The notes: a model not told the origin generated them from the sequence alone. Shown: positions 34,995-47,705, numbered from the stretch's first letter. The stretch: 64,000 nucleotides of DNA from Trichoderma breve (GCF_028502605.1 NW_026611594.1:947501-1011500); one strand, 5' to 3'. Numbers and translations: made by a program.

Positions 34995-35962
34995 ACAACA
35001 GAGTTCGTTACAACACACAGTTGAGGCTAACTCTATGCTTATAATATGCCTAATTTTTGGTCGTTGCGCCACTGCACAAGCGTTACGCCTCCTCCAGGCG
35101 CAAACTTTTGACATGTCGTGAAAACCGTCGGATATTCAATCATGAGCAACTTCGTTACCTGTCAACGCAATCGCTGGAAGACTATTGCTACAAATCAGTG
35201 ATTTGTCGTCGCTTTACCCCTGTTCTGGCTGATCTAAGCTTCTCGCAAATCGAGGCTGGCCGAACTCAATCGAGACTCGGCCGGTGTTCGGGCTGGACCC
35301 TGACTCGCCACCGATATGACCACTATTCCCACTAGCATCACTACTAGCACAAGGAAAATGCTTAGTAGAGCCCCACGGAAATCTCTTTCTCTCATGTTTG
35401 CTCGCAATACGCTACTCCGTATCAAGTCTACTGGCCATTGTTTCGGCCTGGTCCGCACACGCCGTGCAAGTTGATTGGGAGAGATTGGGGTTCCTGAAGT
35501 CTAGATTGATCCAGGAACCCTCGGGTCGGCCCCTGTTACAGATGTCTTGAAGTCTTCATAGGCCACCGCCACCAATATGTCTAATTCTAGTCTCCCTGTG
35601 GGGAAACAAGCATTCAGCTGAACAAATATCCATGCGAAGTTCCCGAAATTGCAAGAAACTTATGGGACCCGTCAATAGTCTCGGCGCTACGCTCACGATG
35701 GCCTCAAAAACACATGATGATTTTATCGATAGTTTTGATGCTACTCTCGGAGTGGCCTTATGGAAAGGGTCGTGACCCAAAGCCAGACATGCAATTCCGC
35801 GCCTTGTTGAACGGCCTCCACGGAACATGACCGGATGAAGGCTGCCTTGATATATGAGAGTAAGACCCGTGCTAAACCCTCGAGAGGGATTCAAGCAGTT
35901 CCAGTTGTTTACTCAATCAACGACTGTTTCCAGTATTGAGATCGCAAGAACTGCTCGGCAAT
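34995..35962. other. Intergenic region upstream of the PAN protein
   Basis: Nearly 1 kb. Short open frames (for example 35556-35894 minus) have no domain. The 80 nt before the start at 35963 are a plausible leader. Nothing structured stands out. Confidence 0.4.
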
Positions 35963-38900
35963 ATGCGCCCTATTCTCGCCAGCGCCATCGCGCTTCTTCT
36001 GGCGACTGAGGCAGCTGGCCATGCCATCCCGATCGTCGAAAGCAACGAGTTAGTTGGCCGATCTTCGACATTCCGAGCGAACAACGGCGTTCAATTCGCT
36101 GTAGAGACGGGCTTCGATCATCATGGCGGAGATTACAAGTCGGTTACCTCCAACAGCCTTCACGACTGCATCAATGTCTGCTCAACCCAGGCTTCATGCC
36201 GAGCCGTCTCCTATTCCGGCAAGACATGTTGGCTGAAGTCCTCTGTCAATGCTGCTGTCAAAAATGGCAAAGTGACCGGCGCAGTTCGTACACAATATGT
36301 ACCGACTCCGATTACTTGTCCGGCAGATGGAAGCAGTCGGGAGAGGATGCCAGATGGGCGGTACTTTACTATTCAGTGTGGAGTTGACCATCCCCATGGC
36401 GACATCAAGTCAACACAAACATTAGACTTTGCCAACTGCATCCTCCTCTGCGATGAAACCAAGGGCTGTGTCGCTGCTACCTGGCGGTCTGGAACTTGTT
36501 ATCTGAAGAAATCTTTACAATCAGGAGTCGCTGGCACTGGAGCCAGCACTGCTGTGTTGACTTCGCTATTACCAGCTGCTCCGGCTTTCTGCCCAGGCCC
36601 AAGCGGTCAGCAGATTAAGGAGACAAGTGGTAGAACTTTTACCGTCTCCTGTAATACTGATCATCCTGGCAGTGATCTGAGGAATAAGCTACTGGCCAAC
36701 TTTGGAGACTGTATTGCATGGTGTGACGAGACAACCGGCTGCGTTGCCTCTGTCTATCACGATGGCCGGTGTTGGCTGAAGAGCAAGCTTACAGCTTCTA
36801 CGCCACGAACCAGCAGCCAGTTCGCCGTGCTAAACTCTGCGCTTAGCCCTCCTCCTTCTCTCTGCCCGAGCCAAAACGGAAAACAGATGAAGGAACCAAG
36901 CGGCCGAAGCTTTACTGTCGCTTGCAACGTGGACCGTGCCGGCGGTGATATGGCATCCAAGAAGCTCAACAACTTCAATAGCTGTATTACATGGTGTGAC
37001 CAGACGAGCGGTTGTGTTGCTGCTGCTTACCATGATGGTGAATGCTGGCTGAAGAAGACGCTGTCAAAGACTTCAACGCGCGCGAATGGTCAGATTGCCG
37101 TGCTCAGCAGCAAGTTACCGCAGACGTCTACTCACACTACATCTACCTCCACCAAGAAGACTACATCGACATCCACGAAGAAAACAACCTCGACATCCAC
37201 CACGAAAAGCATATCTACATCTACCCAAAAGACTACATCATCGACCACCAAAGCTTCGTCTACATCGACTAGCTCTCAGTCTTCTCAGCCTTCTACCAGT
37301 GCCTCTACCTCAAGCAATACGCTTATCAGCTCCTCCAGCACCAGCTCTGCTGTTACTTCTCCTCCAGCTGAGACCACGACCGCCTCCACGCCCACGACAG
37401 ACTCTAGCTCAGACAGCTCAACAAGCACTACTGATGCTCCAACAAGTCCCCCAGACACCACAACATCAAGCGGTGTTCAGACTACTGGTTCTCCAGCTCC
37501 GAGCGGCACCGCCCAAATCCCGAGCGGACCCCTTACCCTTCCAGCTCAGCCAACTGTAACTCTTCGCCCACTAGCCCCCCCAAACGTCGATGTTGCAGGC
37601 ACCGAGGTTATCACTCCCAAGGAAGTTTCGCAGCTCTGGTTTGGAAGTACATCGCCAGGATCGGATGACCCAGATGCGGTCAACTCTCCCACAGTCCGCG
37701 TTAATGTCACCTTTCAATATCCCTCAGTTATACTTGACAACTCTATCAATATCCTCAATATCCAGTGTGATTCAGATAATAGCCTGTCTGTCAGCTTCGA
37801 TGGAGCTAAAGCCTATAATGCCGCTAAAGAATCCTGGGCTGAAGCTGAGGGCAGCAGCAACACCCTCATCATCATCACTGCTGCCTCTAGTTGCAGTTCA
37901 GACGGTCACTATGTCTATTTTGTCGCTACTCATATTACCTTTGATGACGCGACCAAGTCTGTGAGCTGTTCAGGCTCTATGAAGTCAGTTGCCGACATTG
38001 CTCAGGACGTTGGCGTCGACTTTGGTTCCATTGAGACTTCTGTGCCAACTCTTGAGCCAAATCCTGAACTTGCGGCCGCGTATGGATGTACTGCGCCTAG
38101 CACAAACGAGGTTGACGGTTTGCCAGCCATTTACTGCGGCCCTGATTTCGATTACCGTCTTAACAACAAACTCGGCTACTACTCTGTTGCAGATGAAGAT
38201 CTTGATGTAAGTACATACCTACCTTGCTCCCATCTCTTCAATGTCTAGGCTGTAGATACTAACATTCAAACAGGCGACTTTCGCAGCCGTCATACCCGGA
38301 GTCCAACTCAGCGACCTTCAGAGCCGAGCCCTTCTTGAGCGTAGATGCTGGCCCTCTTTTGCATGCAAAGCCGTTGCTTGGGTTGATCACGCCGCAACTA
38401 CAGCGTACAATGCGGTCAAGGACGAAGCCAAATCGATCGGCAATGGAATCGCAAATCTCGCCACAAATCTTGCAAACGATGCTGTAAACAACTTGAAGAA
38501 TCTTGGAAGCACAATCCTCAATACGGCTGAAAACTTTGCCAAGGGTCTGCTTGCAGCCGTGACATTCATCATCACGGGCGACTATGACCGATCGTTTGAC
38601 TTTCCCGTGCAAGCTACCCCACCAAAGAGCGCGCTGGATGACTCTCCCTGGGGTGATGGCTTCAAGTTTTACACCTGGACTCCTGATAAGGGCGAGTACT
38701 GGGACGCTCAGGACGCAGCCATCGACAAGATTAAGGGTGTCATCATTGGTGAGGCGGATCCGGAGCCTAGCATTGAGCTTTGGTGTGTTGATTGCCAGGC
38801 CAATGGTAAGCTCAAGCTTGACGGAAGCGCTTCTTTCTCTCTCATCAACGGCCTCACCAAGGCCCAGCTTTCTTTGGATGGAAGCTTGGACGTTGGTCTT

Positions 38901-40781
38901 TACCTCGGCATGAACGCTTTTGCTGAGTGGAATCCCAAGGAGCAGTACGACTTCCTGTCCGTGGGTCTGCCCGGGTTGTCGATCCCTGATATTCTCACTA
39001 TTGGCCCTGTGCTGTCTCTTGGAGTGTCTGCAGATTTGGACATCGCTGCTGTTGGACAGTATCTCGTCGGTGCTGACATGCAATGGACGCAGCTTTCAGC
39101 CAAGCTAGATGTTCTTAACCCTAAAAGCTCGTCCAAGTCAGGCTGGACACCAAATATCCGGGACACAGTTCAGGCTGACGGTAGTTTGACTATTAACTCC
39201 ACTCTTGGTCTCCCTATTACACTTGGATTCGGTCTCAATATCCTCAATGGTAAATATGAGAAGGAGATTAAGCTTGTCGATACCCCGGGTGTTCGTGCCA
39301 GCAGTAAGTTGCCCCTTTCCCCTCTTTAAGCATTCCCTTCAAATAATTTGTAGCTAACCATAATGACTTTTCCGTGCATAGTGGAATATGACTTCACCAA
39401 CGAGGTCAATAACGGCGAAGTCAACACTGACCCCGAGGATGGCTGCTACGGCATCCACTGGAGCGTCGGCATGGTCAACACCGTCGTGCTCGATCTCTCC
39501 GACATTAAGCAAGGAAAATACACTCTCGACGAATACGATGCTCCTGTTTTTGCTTCCGGCTGCATCGGTGAGAATCTGACTATCGCCCCTCCTACAGCAA
39601 CTGTTTCTGCTCCAACTGGTGGCACCACTTCTGTTCCCCCTGCTGGTCCCGACTGCGCCTCACTCAGCTGCCCATCAAGCGATGGCCAGTTTTGCGTGGC
39701 AGACGGAGCAACATTCCGGCTGAACTGCAACTTGGTATACGGCTCAACGATTGAAGATGTCTTCAGATCTCGTAGTGCTGATACCTGCACGAGTTCTTGT
39801 GCATCTGATGGTAACTGCGTTGGCGTCAATTTCCTCTACTTTGGGTCTTTCAATATTCTCCTTCCCGACTGTTATAAGTTTTCCGACGGAGCTCCCATGA
39901 ATCCCGCGCCAGCTGGGGTCATGGCTAGCTTCGTAAAAGTGAACTCGCAGCACAAGAGGATTGAACTTGTCCAACGAGCCACGACGGTGACGACCAGTGC
40001 TTCTGTCAGTGGTACTGCCAGCGCAAAGGTTCTTGTCAAGGATACGCTCACTTTCACGCCTTCTGCTGCTCCTACGTCTACTACAGCCACTTCAACTGAT
40101 GCTACATCGACTGCTTCCACTACTGCGGCTGCTACTTCTGCGGCATCTACTACGACTTCTTCCACAGGCACTTCGACTGATGTCACTGCAATCAGCACCT
40201 CCACCAGCTCTCCTGATTCAGCTCACGACACTGCCCCTGTCATTATCCACGACGCAACCGGTCACCTGTTGATCAACCCTCATGTAAACGGCAGCTTGTT
40301 CATCTCTTCAGCTGACAGCTCCGTGTCACTGACCAGCCTAACCAACGACACCACGTTTGTAGCCGATCTTACTAGGCCCATGGTTAGCGGTGACTCGGCC
40401 GGCCGAATTCTGTACTACTTCCCCAGCACCATCTCTGCTGTGGGTGCTTCGCGTCTGCGATTGGGCACATGGGATGCTATTCCCATCGGTGCCGAGATGA
40501 TTATGCTGTTCCCTACAGTCACTAGCACTGGGGTGACGGTTCTTGTTGCAATGGACAGCACTCAAAACATCTTTTATCCCTTCGTCTGCGACATTGAGGG
40601 CCAGCTGAACAAGATCTTCCTCGTATCTGATGCAACAACTGGCGCGTCTAAGCTGATGGATCCTGATTTGACTTATACAGTTATCGGGGGTGTTGCCCAG
40701 TCGTGCGTGTCGCTCGCCATGGTGGCCAAGGATCTACCTGGTTGGAGCCCGGGTGGTCCTAAGGCCACACCTACAGACTGA
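35963..40781 (+). CDS. Secreted multi-domain PAN/Apple protein
   Basis: Exons 35963-38206, 38274-39303 and 39382-40781 keep phase and give 1557 residues. The start MRPILASAIALLLATEAAGH is a signal peptide; nine upstream codons in frame were left out because they would bury it. Four PAN/Apple-like repeats occupy about residues 33-384, each with a C...C...C pattern such as DCIAWCDETTGCVASVYHDG followed by CWLK. A Ser/Thr-rich linker (385-533) contains repeated STSTKKTT. The next regions resemble what I recall as the fungal DUF7029 (about 536-690) and DUF7223 (about 864-1087) domains. A fifth Cys-rich module lies near 1181-1281, then another Thr/Ser/Ala linker and a C-terminal module. There is no GPI signal or membrane helix. 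PAN domains bind proteins or glycans, so an adhesive or cell-surface role is likely. The two DUF names are from memory. Confidence 0.85.
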
Positions 40782-41351
40782 AAGCAGAGTTTTAAAAAGC
40801 GTTAGGAAATTATAGATTAGACAATTTAATATTTAAGTGTTTCATTTCTCAATGCGCGATGAAGTGCATATATTCTAAACAAGCACGACGGTATTATCTG
40901 ATTGATTTCTCCACGGGGGTTTCCCGATGCTCAATGTGAAGCAAGCACACAACGATGTGCGCATATTTTAATTTCATACAAGTACCGGATTATCTTGCTT
41001 CCGTTATGGTTTAATTGCCCACGCCCCCGGCCCGTTTCAAACACTGCCCATTCTCACAGCTGCGCTGTAAAGTGGCCATGTTTACTCACCCTGGTGCATC
41101 CTTCATGGAGAGGAATTCAATTACTAAATCTGGGATCCCTGATGAGGCCGAACCATCCCGTAACATTAATCTTCTAGGTCAGTATTAGAAGTCCTACTAC
41201 CTTAATTACAAGTTAAGCCCTGGACTTGGCTCTACATAGCAAATTTGCAATCCATGTGGTTTAGGGAGCTTACCATGTTGTACCAGACCCTACCGTACAA
41301 ACGCAGGCGTTTTTCAATGAAGGGTTTATCGATGGGGAGCCTAACAACACG
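40782..41351. other. Intergenic region
   Basis: Holds the 3' end of the PAN gene and the undetermined 5' end of the C2H2 gene. The latter probably has its true start here, since no ATG occurs in its first recognised exon. No further gene is visible. Confidence 0.35.
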
Positions 41352-42726
41352 TTGGTAAACGCCAAATCTTATTGCTTTTCTGGCTTCCCGCTGACGGTGA
41401 CTGATAGATGGGCCACCTTAAGTGGCGAAAACCAATTTCCACCACACACTACAGTTTCCGACCCCAGATCTAGCCATTATGGCCAGTACCCTGATATTGA
41501 CACCGTCCCAGAGTTTGATAGCACGGACAATATCCTATGCGATGATTCGACTTTGAGTTTCGGTGCTGGATATGAGGCACCCTCTAATGTTTCAACAAGT
41601 TCACTGGACTCCCTCGCGACGTCCGCCTCTGCGTATGCTCGAAGGCGGAGAAAACGACAACATGGGACTTGGAGACCTATAGGCTCGCAACATACCACCG
41701 ATGCGAGAAGATACCAATGTACCTTTTGCACAGATACCTTCAAGACGAAGTATGACTGGCGGAGACATGAAATCACACTACACTTGAGTCTCGAACAGTG
41801 GCAGTAAGTTAAATCCATTTTGCTTCAGAGAGCACGGAACTGAAAGACGTGCGCCGCCTCTTTATGATTGTTCCGATCTGACTTCACTTCACTACAGATG
41901 TGCAAGATTCGGCCCTGTCATACAGCACACAGATGGAACGATACACTGTGCGTTCTGTCAGTATCCTGAGCCCAGTACAGATCACTTAGAGCTACACAAT
42001 TTTTCTGCCTGTTTAGCTAGGCCTTTGCAAGAGCGTCTCTTCCGGCGTAAAGATCATTTACGTCAACATCTACGACTTTTTCACAATGATTCCGATTTTC
42101 ATGAGCATATGGAAAGTTGGTTCTTCGCCATCGACAACGTTCGGTCTCGCTGTGGATTCTGTGACACCAACCTAAAGAGTTGGGAAGAGCGGCAGAAGCA
42201 CCTGGCATCCCATTTCAAGAGAGGCGCTGACATGAAGGATTGGAAAGGGGACCGGGGGTTTGACCGACAAATTGATAACCTTGTGGAGAACGACATTCCT
42301 GCATTCATGATTGGAGACCAACGTAACACTGTTGAACCTTTCTCGGCGTCGCAAGCAGATCATCGAGCCGAGCCCCCAAACCCAATATTTCCTGGTGAAT
42401 CATCGGTCACTGAGTTGACTGAACGCCGGATGCTGGATACCGCGAGAGGCTTCGGCGAAGTAACGATTCAGTCGCCACACTCGCAAGGCGACATCAAACG
42501 TGTTCTCCTTGCTTATGTATCCGAAGAAATACGGCAAGGTCGTGTTCCATCTGACAGGCAGCTGCAAAGGAAAATGAGCGAAATAATGTATGGACCAGAC
42601 GGCGAATGGGATCAAACTTGGGCAGACAACCCTCAATGGCTCGACCTATTTCGAAAGCAGGCAGGCTTGATTAGTCTACCCCTTACTGGTGGCAAAAATG
42701 CGTTTATTGGAATAGACGCGGATTGA
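41352..42726 (+). CDS. C2H2 zinc-finger protein (5' end unresolved)
   Basis: Exon 41352-41803 joins 41898-42726 across a 94-nt intron (GTAAGT/CTACAG, phase consistent). Three C2H2-type fingers are visible: YQCTFCTDTFKTKYDWRRHE, a looser HCAFCQYPEP...FRRKDHLRQHLRLFH and RCGFCDTNLKSWEERQKHLA. A basic patch ARRRRKRQHG precedes the first finger and could be a nuclear signal. The C-terminal 200 residues contain TERRMLDTARGFGEV-like helical sequence. The layout matches a fungal family of putative C2H2 transcription regulators. No ATG lies in the first exon in frame: the frame is open upstream through NEGFIDGEPNNTL, so an upstream exon or a lost start must be invoked. Because of this the start coordinate is only where the open frame becomes usable. 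Confidence 0.72.
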
Positions 42727-43291
42727 ATAATGCCACGCCTCTTTTTACTTTACCTCTCACATTCGAAAAACGCATAGCCCCCTGTGGGCTCTCACGACAA
42801 GTTATATTATCAGACCGCGGATTTCCTCTTGATACAAGGCAACTGCTTATCAGCGGTTACCTGGTGTAGTAAATAAGCACTCTTATGGAACTTGTCGCCT
42901 GTTCCTAGCCAAAATGTACCATCAGCCGTCTTTTTAGCATCTTCGATAGTTAATACATAATTGGAGAGCCGTTGTTAGGCCTGCGACCTATGATGGACAC
43001 GTTTGTCAGTTCCCGCAACAGGCCCCCATCTCGTCTAATATAGCTGCTACGGCGAGTTACAGGTTTCAAATATGGAGTATTTGGTTCATACAGCGCTAGA
43101 GTGCAGGTACCCCCGTTGGTCTGACTTTCAGTAGCCAACTTGGAGGCTCTAAGTTAGGTCGGAAACCGCTCACCCGAAAAATCGGTACACACAGCTCAAC
43201 AGCCCCTTTTCTAACCCAACTTGAAGGCTGTCGCCTTTAAGCTGGTCACTAAAAGTGGAATTAACGGGTATTGCTTGCTGCAATTCTATTA
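42727..43291. other. Convergent 3' region
   Basis: About 560 nt between the C2H2 stop and the MDR reductase stop. Contains short inverted sequences but no supported gene. Confidence 0.4.
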
Positions 43292-44639
43292 CTACTCCAC
43301 GGACACCTTGAAATATAGCTTTTGCCCTGAGATCTGATTGTTGCGGTGCCTATCCATCGCAAGCATAACAACATCCGGATTAAGCGCTCCAAGAAGAGTG
43401 ACAACAGGTGTCGTGAGAAGCCCGTTACGAACAAGGCTTGGAAGTTGACGGTATAACTCCATGCTTAATTCGTGGTCCTCTTTGTGGAGCTAAATCGAGG
43501 CAACCCATGAGTATAGTAGAAGACATGAGATAAAAGCAATACCGCAAGGGACACTAAAGCTTCAAGACTTACTGGCCATTGAACCAAGCCGCGGTAGGAA
43601 TGTGCCCATGGAAATGCTTTGAACACAAACACATCTGTCACCTTTATGTTTTGTTTGACTCCAATAGTATTAGATTTGCCGGGACGGACCGTACACAAGG
43701 CTCCTGAGCTGCTGCCTATGACTTCAGCCGCAGTAATTGAGGAAGTCGCACTTCCAACCGTATCGAAAATGTGGGTTATGTTGGGTAGAGTTGCCTGAAT
43801 GTTGGAAACAACATCCTTATCATTATAGTCGAAGACATGTGTCGCTCCAGCATCCTTTGCACGCTGGAGGTTTCGCGGGCTACATGTGGTTGCAGTAATT
43901 ATGCCGTGTAGCTTCGCAATTTGAATTGCGAAATACCCTACCGTAGCTGGTCAACCAGTCAGTAATAAGGTTGAATTTAGATATAGAGATGGCATACTTC
44001 CTCCGCCCCAAACTAGAAGCTGTGGCTTTGTAGCTGATACGTTGCGGTTAATTGCAAGACAATCCTTGGAAAACAGCGCCAGCCAGGCCGTATTCGCCGC
44101 AAGTGGCACTGCGCAGGCCGCTGGGTAGTCTACATTTGCCGGGATTTTAAACGAGATGCGCTCGTCCGCTATGCAGTAAGAACTGCGCGTGTTAAAACAA
44201 ATCAACTATGAGCACGATCTTGATACACTCACGAGTATGCTCCTATGCCTTTGATCTCACCTAACGGCCATATTATCAGCAAGGCTGACCACTGTCTGCA
44301 CGCTAATGTATGTCCGTACCTCCCCAAACCAAAGCAGCTACTCTATCACCAATTGCCAGCTTTGTCACGTTAGGATGGATATGTGTCACGACTCCAGCAA
44401 AATCGCATCCAAGAATTGCCCCATCACCGAATGCGTTCAGCTCAAATGCCAGACCTGTGCAAGGTTATCATATGAGTGACATAGGACCAATTCAAAAGGG
44501 ACATACCATCTGTTGGATTGAAGGCTGCGTACTCGACTTTTACGTAAACTTGGTGTTCTTGCAATGCTGGTAGCTCGACGGACTCTGATATCAAGGCGTC
44601 GCCCCGTTGCACAACTGCCATGGCACGAGGAAGCGACAT
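43292..44639 (-). CDS. Zinc-independent MDR reductase (quinone/enoyl reductase-like)
   Basis: Six exons (44507-44639, 44320-44454, 44233-44260, 43998-44182, 43573-43946, 43292-43489) are all phase-consistent and give 350 residues; the third is only 28 nt. The sequence starts MSLPRAMAVVQRGDALISES and follows the medium-chain dehydrogenase fold: EYAAFNPTD, GCDFAGVV, IGDRVAALVWGG, AVPLAANTAWLAL, then a cofactor-binding region with LVWGGG and VGYFAIQIAKLHG. The Cys cluster of the zinc-dependent alcohol dehydrogenases is missing, so it belongs with NADPH quinone or trans-enoyl reductases of secondary metabolism and detoxification. It is the neighbour of a branched-chain aminotransferase on the same strand. 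The substrate is unknown. No disabling mutation is visible despite the many small exons. Confidence 0.85.
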
Positions 44640-45554
44640 TGCCGGGCCCGTAAGTCGAAATAGAGCAAGCCCGCTAGAAAGACCTGTATACACTACTACC
44701 TAGGTAATGTTCAGAATGATATGTAGCTACACCCAATGTACCTGCAAGTAGAAATTTCTGCCCCAAACAACGTTCCATCACATGTTGAACAAGGTTACCT
44801 AAATAATAACGTCACGTAAGAATATGTTAGGGGTTTGTTGATATGAGAAGCTCCTATCCTATGTTTTCTCATGACAAAGAGGAAAATTTCTCCACGCCCT
44901 GCACCGCGCCCTGCATCACGCCCTACATCACGCCCTGCATCACGCCCTGCGCCGTGTAAGATACTGTTGCGGCAGACCCACCATCAACCACCTAGTTTTG
45001 ATGACTACTACTACTATATTGACTAGGAGGTGCAGATATGGTGCGTCACGAGTTAATCTTGCGCAATTCATGCGCAATTCTCCCAAAGTAAAAATTGAAA
45101 AGAAAGTCTAGAATCTCCTCTCCTCGACATTAGCAGCTCTGTAGTAGATGGCAACCTTTCATGCCAGCCAATCATGCCCTGAGCACTGTGTCCTGGTTGA
45201 AAGCGCCAGTTGGACCTTAGGTCACTAGCTCTATCATCGCTTAACAAGCTATCCTTACGATTCTAGACCTGATTTATGTATAACTAAGTGTAACCTATCT
45301 ACCCTTAACTGGGCATAGAGCAGTTTATTATAAAAAGATTCTCTCTTTATTTTAGAAGGTTTAGAGATAAATACAGTCATTATTAGATACCTAGCTGCTA
45401 AAGAGTAGCTAAAATACAGATTGTTCCCTTCTTTAACTTCACCACTCTCCTCTTTATACCCAGCTCTCTGATATCCCACAGGGACTATATAATATCTGTA
45501 AATATTTTAAAGTATTTTACTCCGTAAAGATAAAATACATACAGTACTACCTAA
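44640..45554. other. Intergenic region with minisatellite and AT-rich segment
   Basis: Upstream of the reductase. A 12-bp tandem array at 44893-44952 is listed separately. From about 45230 to 45560 the sequence becomes strongly AT-rich with many TA steps (CTACCTAACTAG, TATAATAT), which could be an old repeat eroded by mutation. No intact open frame with a domain. Confidence 0.45.
44893..44952. repeat. 12-bp tandem repeat, five units
   Basis: Five consecutive 12-nt units of the form CACGCCCTGCAT, with point differences (CACGCCCTGCAC, CGCGCCCTGCAT, CACGCCCTACAT, CACGCCCTGCAT, CACGCCCTGCGC). The core CGCCCTGC recurs in the array at 47230-47435. Confidence 0.85.
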
Positions 45555-46858
45555 CTAGTAAGATATATTGCTTGCTTCCATATCAACCACTACACCCCAT
45601 CCATGTTGTTCTTTACCAAACATTATATTGTGCAGCCAAGATCGGATTGATGAGCCATAATTTGTGGCTATTGGATCATCGTTCTGCGGTAGATCGAGGT
45701 CTTGGTGGTTATATTGAATTGCTGCCACTTGTGTGATGAAAAACTAACATAAAATGTAAGTGATAATGCTTATTAAAGTAATATATGTCGTTACAACTTA
45801 CAGCAGTGCCAGAAACGAATGCTTCCAGAAAGCGACCCTCTTCCCAAGCAACTTGAAGGTCGCTCATTGTGAAAGATGACTCGACAACCTCGAGCTCATT
45901 GGCTAGATTCGCCTTGACTAGCTCAATGACTGACCGTCGAGTTACTCCATCAAGAATAATCTTCTCATCTAGAGGAGCAGTTAGAAGCTGATGCCTTCCG
46001 GCTTCTCTGCTCCTTATAACGGCGAAGAAGTTGCTGGCGCCCGCTTCTGTTACTTGGCCCTCCGGCCCGAACAGCCACAAAACCTGATCATAGCCAGCCT
46101 GCACAGCCTCGTCATGAAGAACAAAGCTAGGACCATAGTTTGCGCCAACCTTGGCATGGCCGAAGCCCCCTGGCCAAGCCCGAATGGCATCACCTCGGGA
46201 CGTAAGCAGTCGCAAGTTTGACTTGGAGAAGTCGGGCCAACACATAAGAAGAATAAACAGCGTGGCCTTCTTGGGTACTCTAACCCCGAGCTGAGCATCA
46301 TTTCCGATGAGCGCAGGCCGTATGTAGAGAAAACTCCCTGGTTTCTGAAGCCACTCTGCCATCAACAGTCAGTCCCAAAAACAAAAGGTAAAAGATTGTT
46401 AGGCTCGTACTTGGGGATTCAATTTGCACCAGTGCCATAATCAGCTTCACCAACTCATCTGCGTCGAATTGCGGCAGCGAGACACGTTTGGCACTCATAG
46501 CTAATCTCTTCGCGTTGAGTTCAGGTCTGAAAAGTCGGATTTTGCCATCAAACCCACGATACACTTTCATACCCTCAAAACACTGTGTTGCATAATGGAG
46601 GCACGAGGCTAACGGTGAGATATTCAAATCAGCGACAGGCTTAATCTCTGGAGCATCCCAGCCGCGTTCCGTTGTCCACTGGCAGGTTAACATATGGTCG
46701 GATGAAACATTTTGTGCCCATATTTCGTTGGAATCAACCTGCGGCACTTTCCGAGGGTTAGTAGCTTGCGTAAACTTGATATTTGATGCGATAGGTGGCA
46801 TTGCGACTTCCTGCTGCGGCCGTTTGGTGACAGCTGTTGCAAAGTCTGCGCTGGACAT
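45555..46858 (-). CDS. Branched-chain amino acid aminotransferase (class IV, PLP)
   Basis: Three exons (46411-46858, 45802-46355, 45555-45743) are phase-consistent and give 396 residues. Family hallmarks: CLHYATQCFEGMKVYRGFDG, RLFRPELNAKRLAMSAKR, SFLYIRPALIG, and GFGHAKVGANYGPSF with the PLP-binding Lys (about residue 218), then FGPEGQVTEAGASNFF and LDGVTRRSVIEL. The end, WGVVVDMEAS, is also typical. It transfers amino groups between Leu/Ile/Val and 2-oxoglutarate. There is no clear mitochondrial presequence at MSSADFATAVTKRPQQEVAM, so a cytosolic form is likely. Fungi usually have several copies; this one lies among an MDR reductase, a DUF1330 protein and minisatellites, so it may be a paralogue serving specialised metabolism rather than the housekeeping enzyme. 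Confidence 0.93.
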
Positions 46859-47705
46859 AGTGGAAGTAGATTTGCAATTTGGTTGTAGTGAATAAATGCA
46901 AAGCTATAGTCAATACTACTGCAAATATGAAAGCAAGCAATAGACTATTTCTTTGAGTTAACACAGACTTTTAAGAGATCTATCGCTCTACGATATATCT
47001 TCAGAATAAACCAGGCTGATGGTACTTGACATTACAACAATTAATATCTAGATCTAGTTATTACTAACAGTATAATAGCATTTGATAGTAGTGCGGATTA
47101 CAATCCATGTCTCGGTCTCATTATTCCCAATTAATATTAGTCTTGGGTCTCTTTTATTACCTTCCATATATTTTCGCTCAGACCGAATTACCTAACTCCA
47201 TGGCGCACTACAGGCTTTTCATCCCTCGCTTTCTGCGCCTTGCTACAAGCTCCAACGCCTTGCGACAAGTTTTACGCCTTGCTACAAGTTTTACGCCTTA
47301 CTACAAGTTTTACGCCTTACTACAAGCTCCAACGCTTTGCTACGAGTTCCAACACCTTGCTGCACGTTTTACCCGCTACCTGTTTGCGCCCTGCTACACG
47401 CCCTGCTGCATGTTTTTACGCCCTGCTGCATGTGTTTTGTGCCCCGCTACGCCTTGCACCATTCTGCACAATTCTGCACAGGACGCCTCTGACATGCCCA
47501 GCAGTGACAATAGGCGCGCAAGATATATAATGACTTCATATTGCTAATATCTAGAACTTTTTTTCATCACAGTCCTAACTTCTTAAGGAAAAAAAATAAC
47601 ATTAGACCAGACATCTTATTCTATTCCGCACATCCCTAGGTACCCACCGACACCCCATATTTTCCATTCCAACTCGTACTAAGCGGACTAGCATTTGTTG
47701 CGACA
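46859..47705. other. Divergent intergenic region with a minisatellite
   Basis: Between the start codons of the aminotransferase and the DUF1330 gene. About 46980-47100 is AT-rich. The degenerate tandem array at 47230-47435 fills the middle and creates an artificial open frame. Confidence 0.5.
47230..47435. repeat. Degenerate ~20-bp tandem repeat (CGCCTTGCTACAAGTTTTA type)
   Basis: About nine to ten units of 19-20 nt: CGCCTTGCTACAAGCTCCAA, CGCCTTGCGACAAGTTTTA, CGCCTTGCTACAAGTTTTA, CGCCTTACTACAAGTTTTA and so on. Toward the right end the units drift to CGCCCTGCTGCATGTTTTTA. The later units share the CGCCCTGC core with the array at 44893-44952. Confidence 0.85.

Noticed and set aside
35556..35894. 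Minus-strand open frame upstream of the PAN gene
   Set aside because: No domain and no intron or leader evidence; judged accidental.
45230..45560. AT-rich stretch as a transposon relic
   Set aside because: No terminal repeats, transposase motifs or flanking target duplications could be identified by eye, so it is reported only as AT-rich intergenic sequence.
47107..47547. 146-codon frame with a signal-like start (MSRSHYSQLILVLGLFYYL)
   Set aside because: Most of it is translated minisatellite, which gives repetitive Leu/Ala/Tyr text; no independent support.
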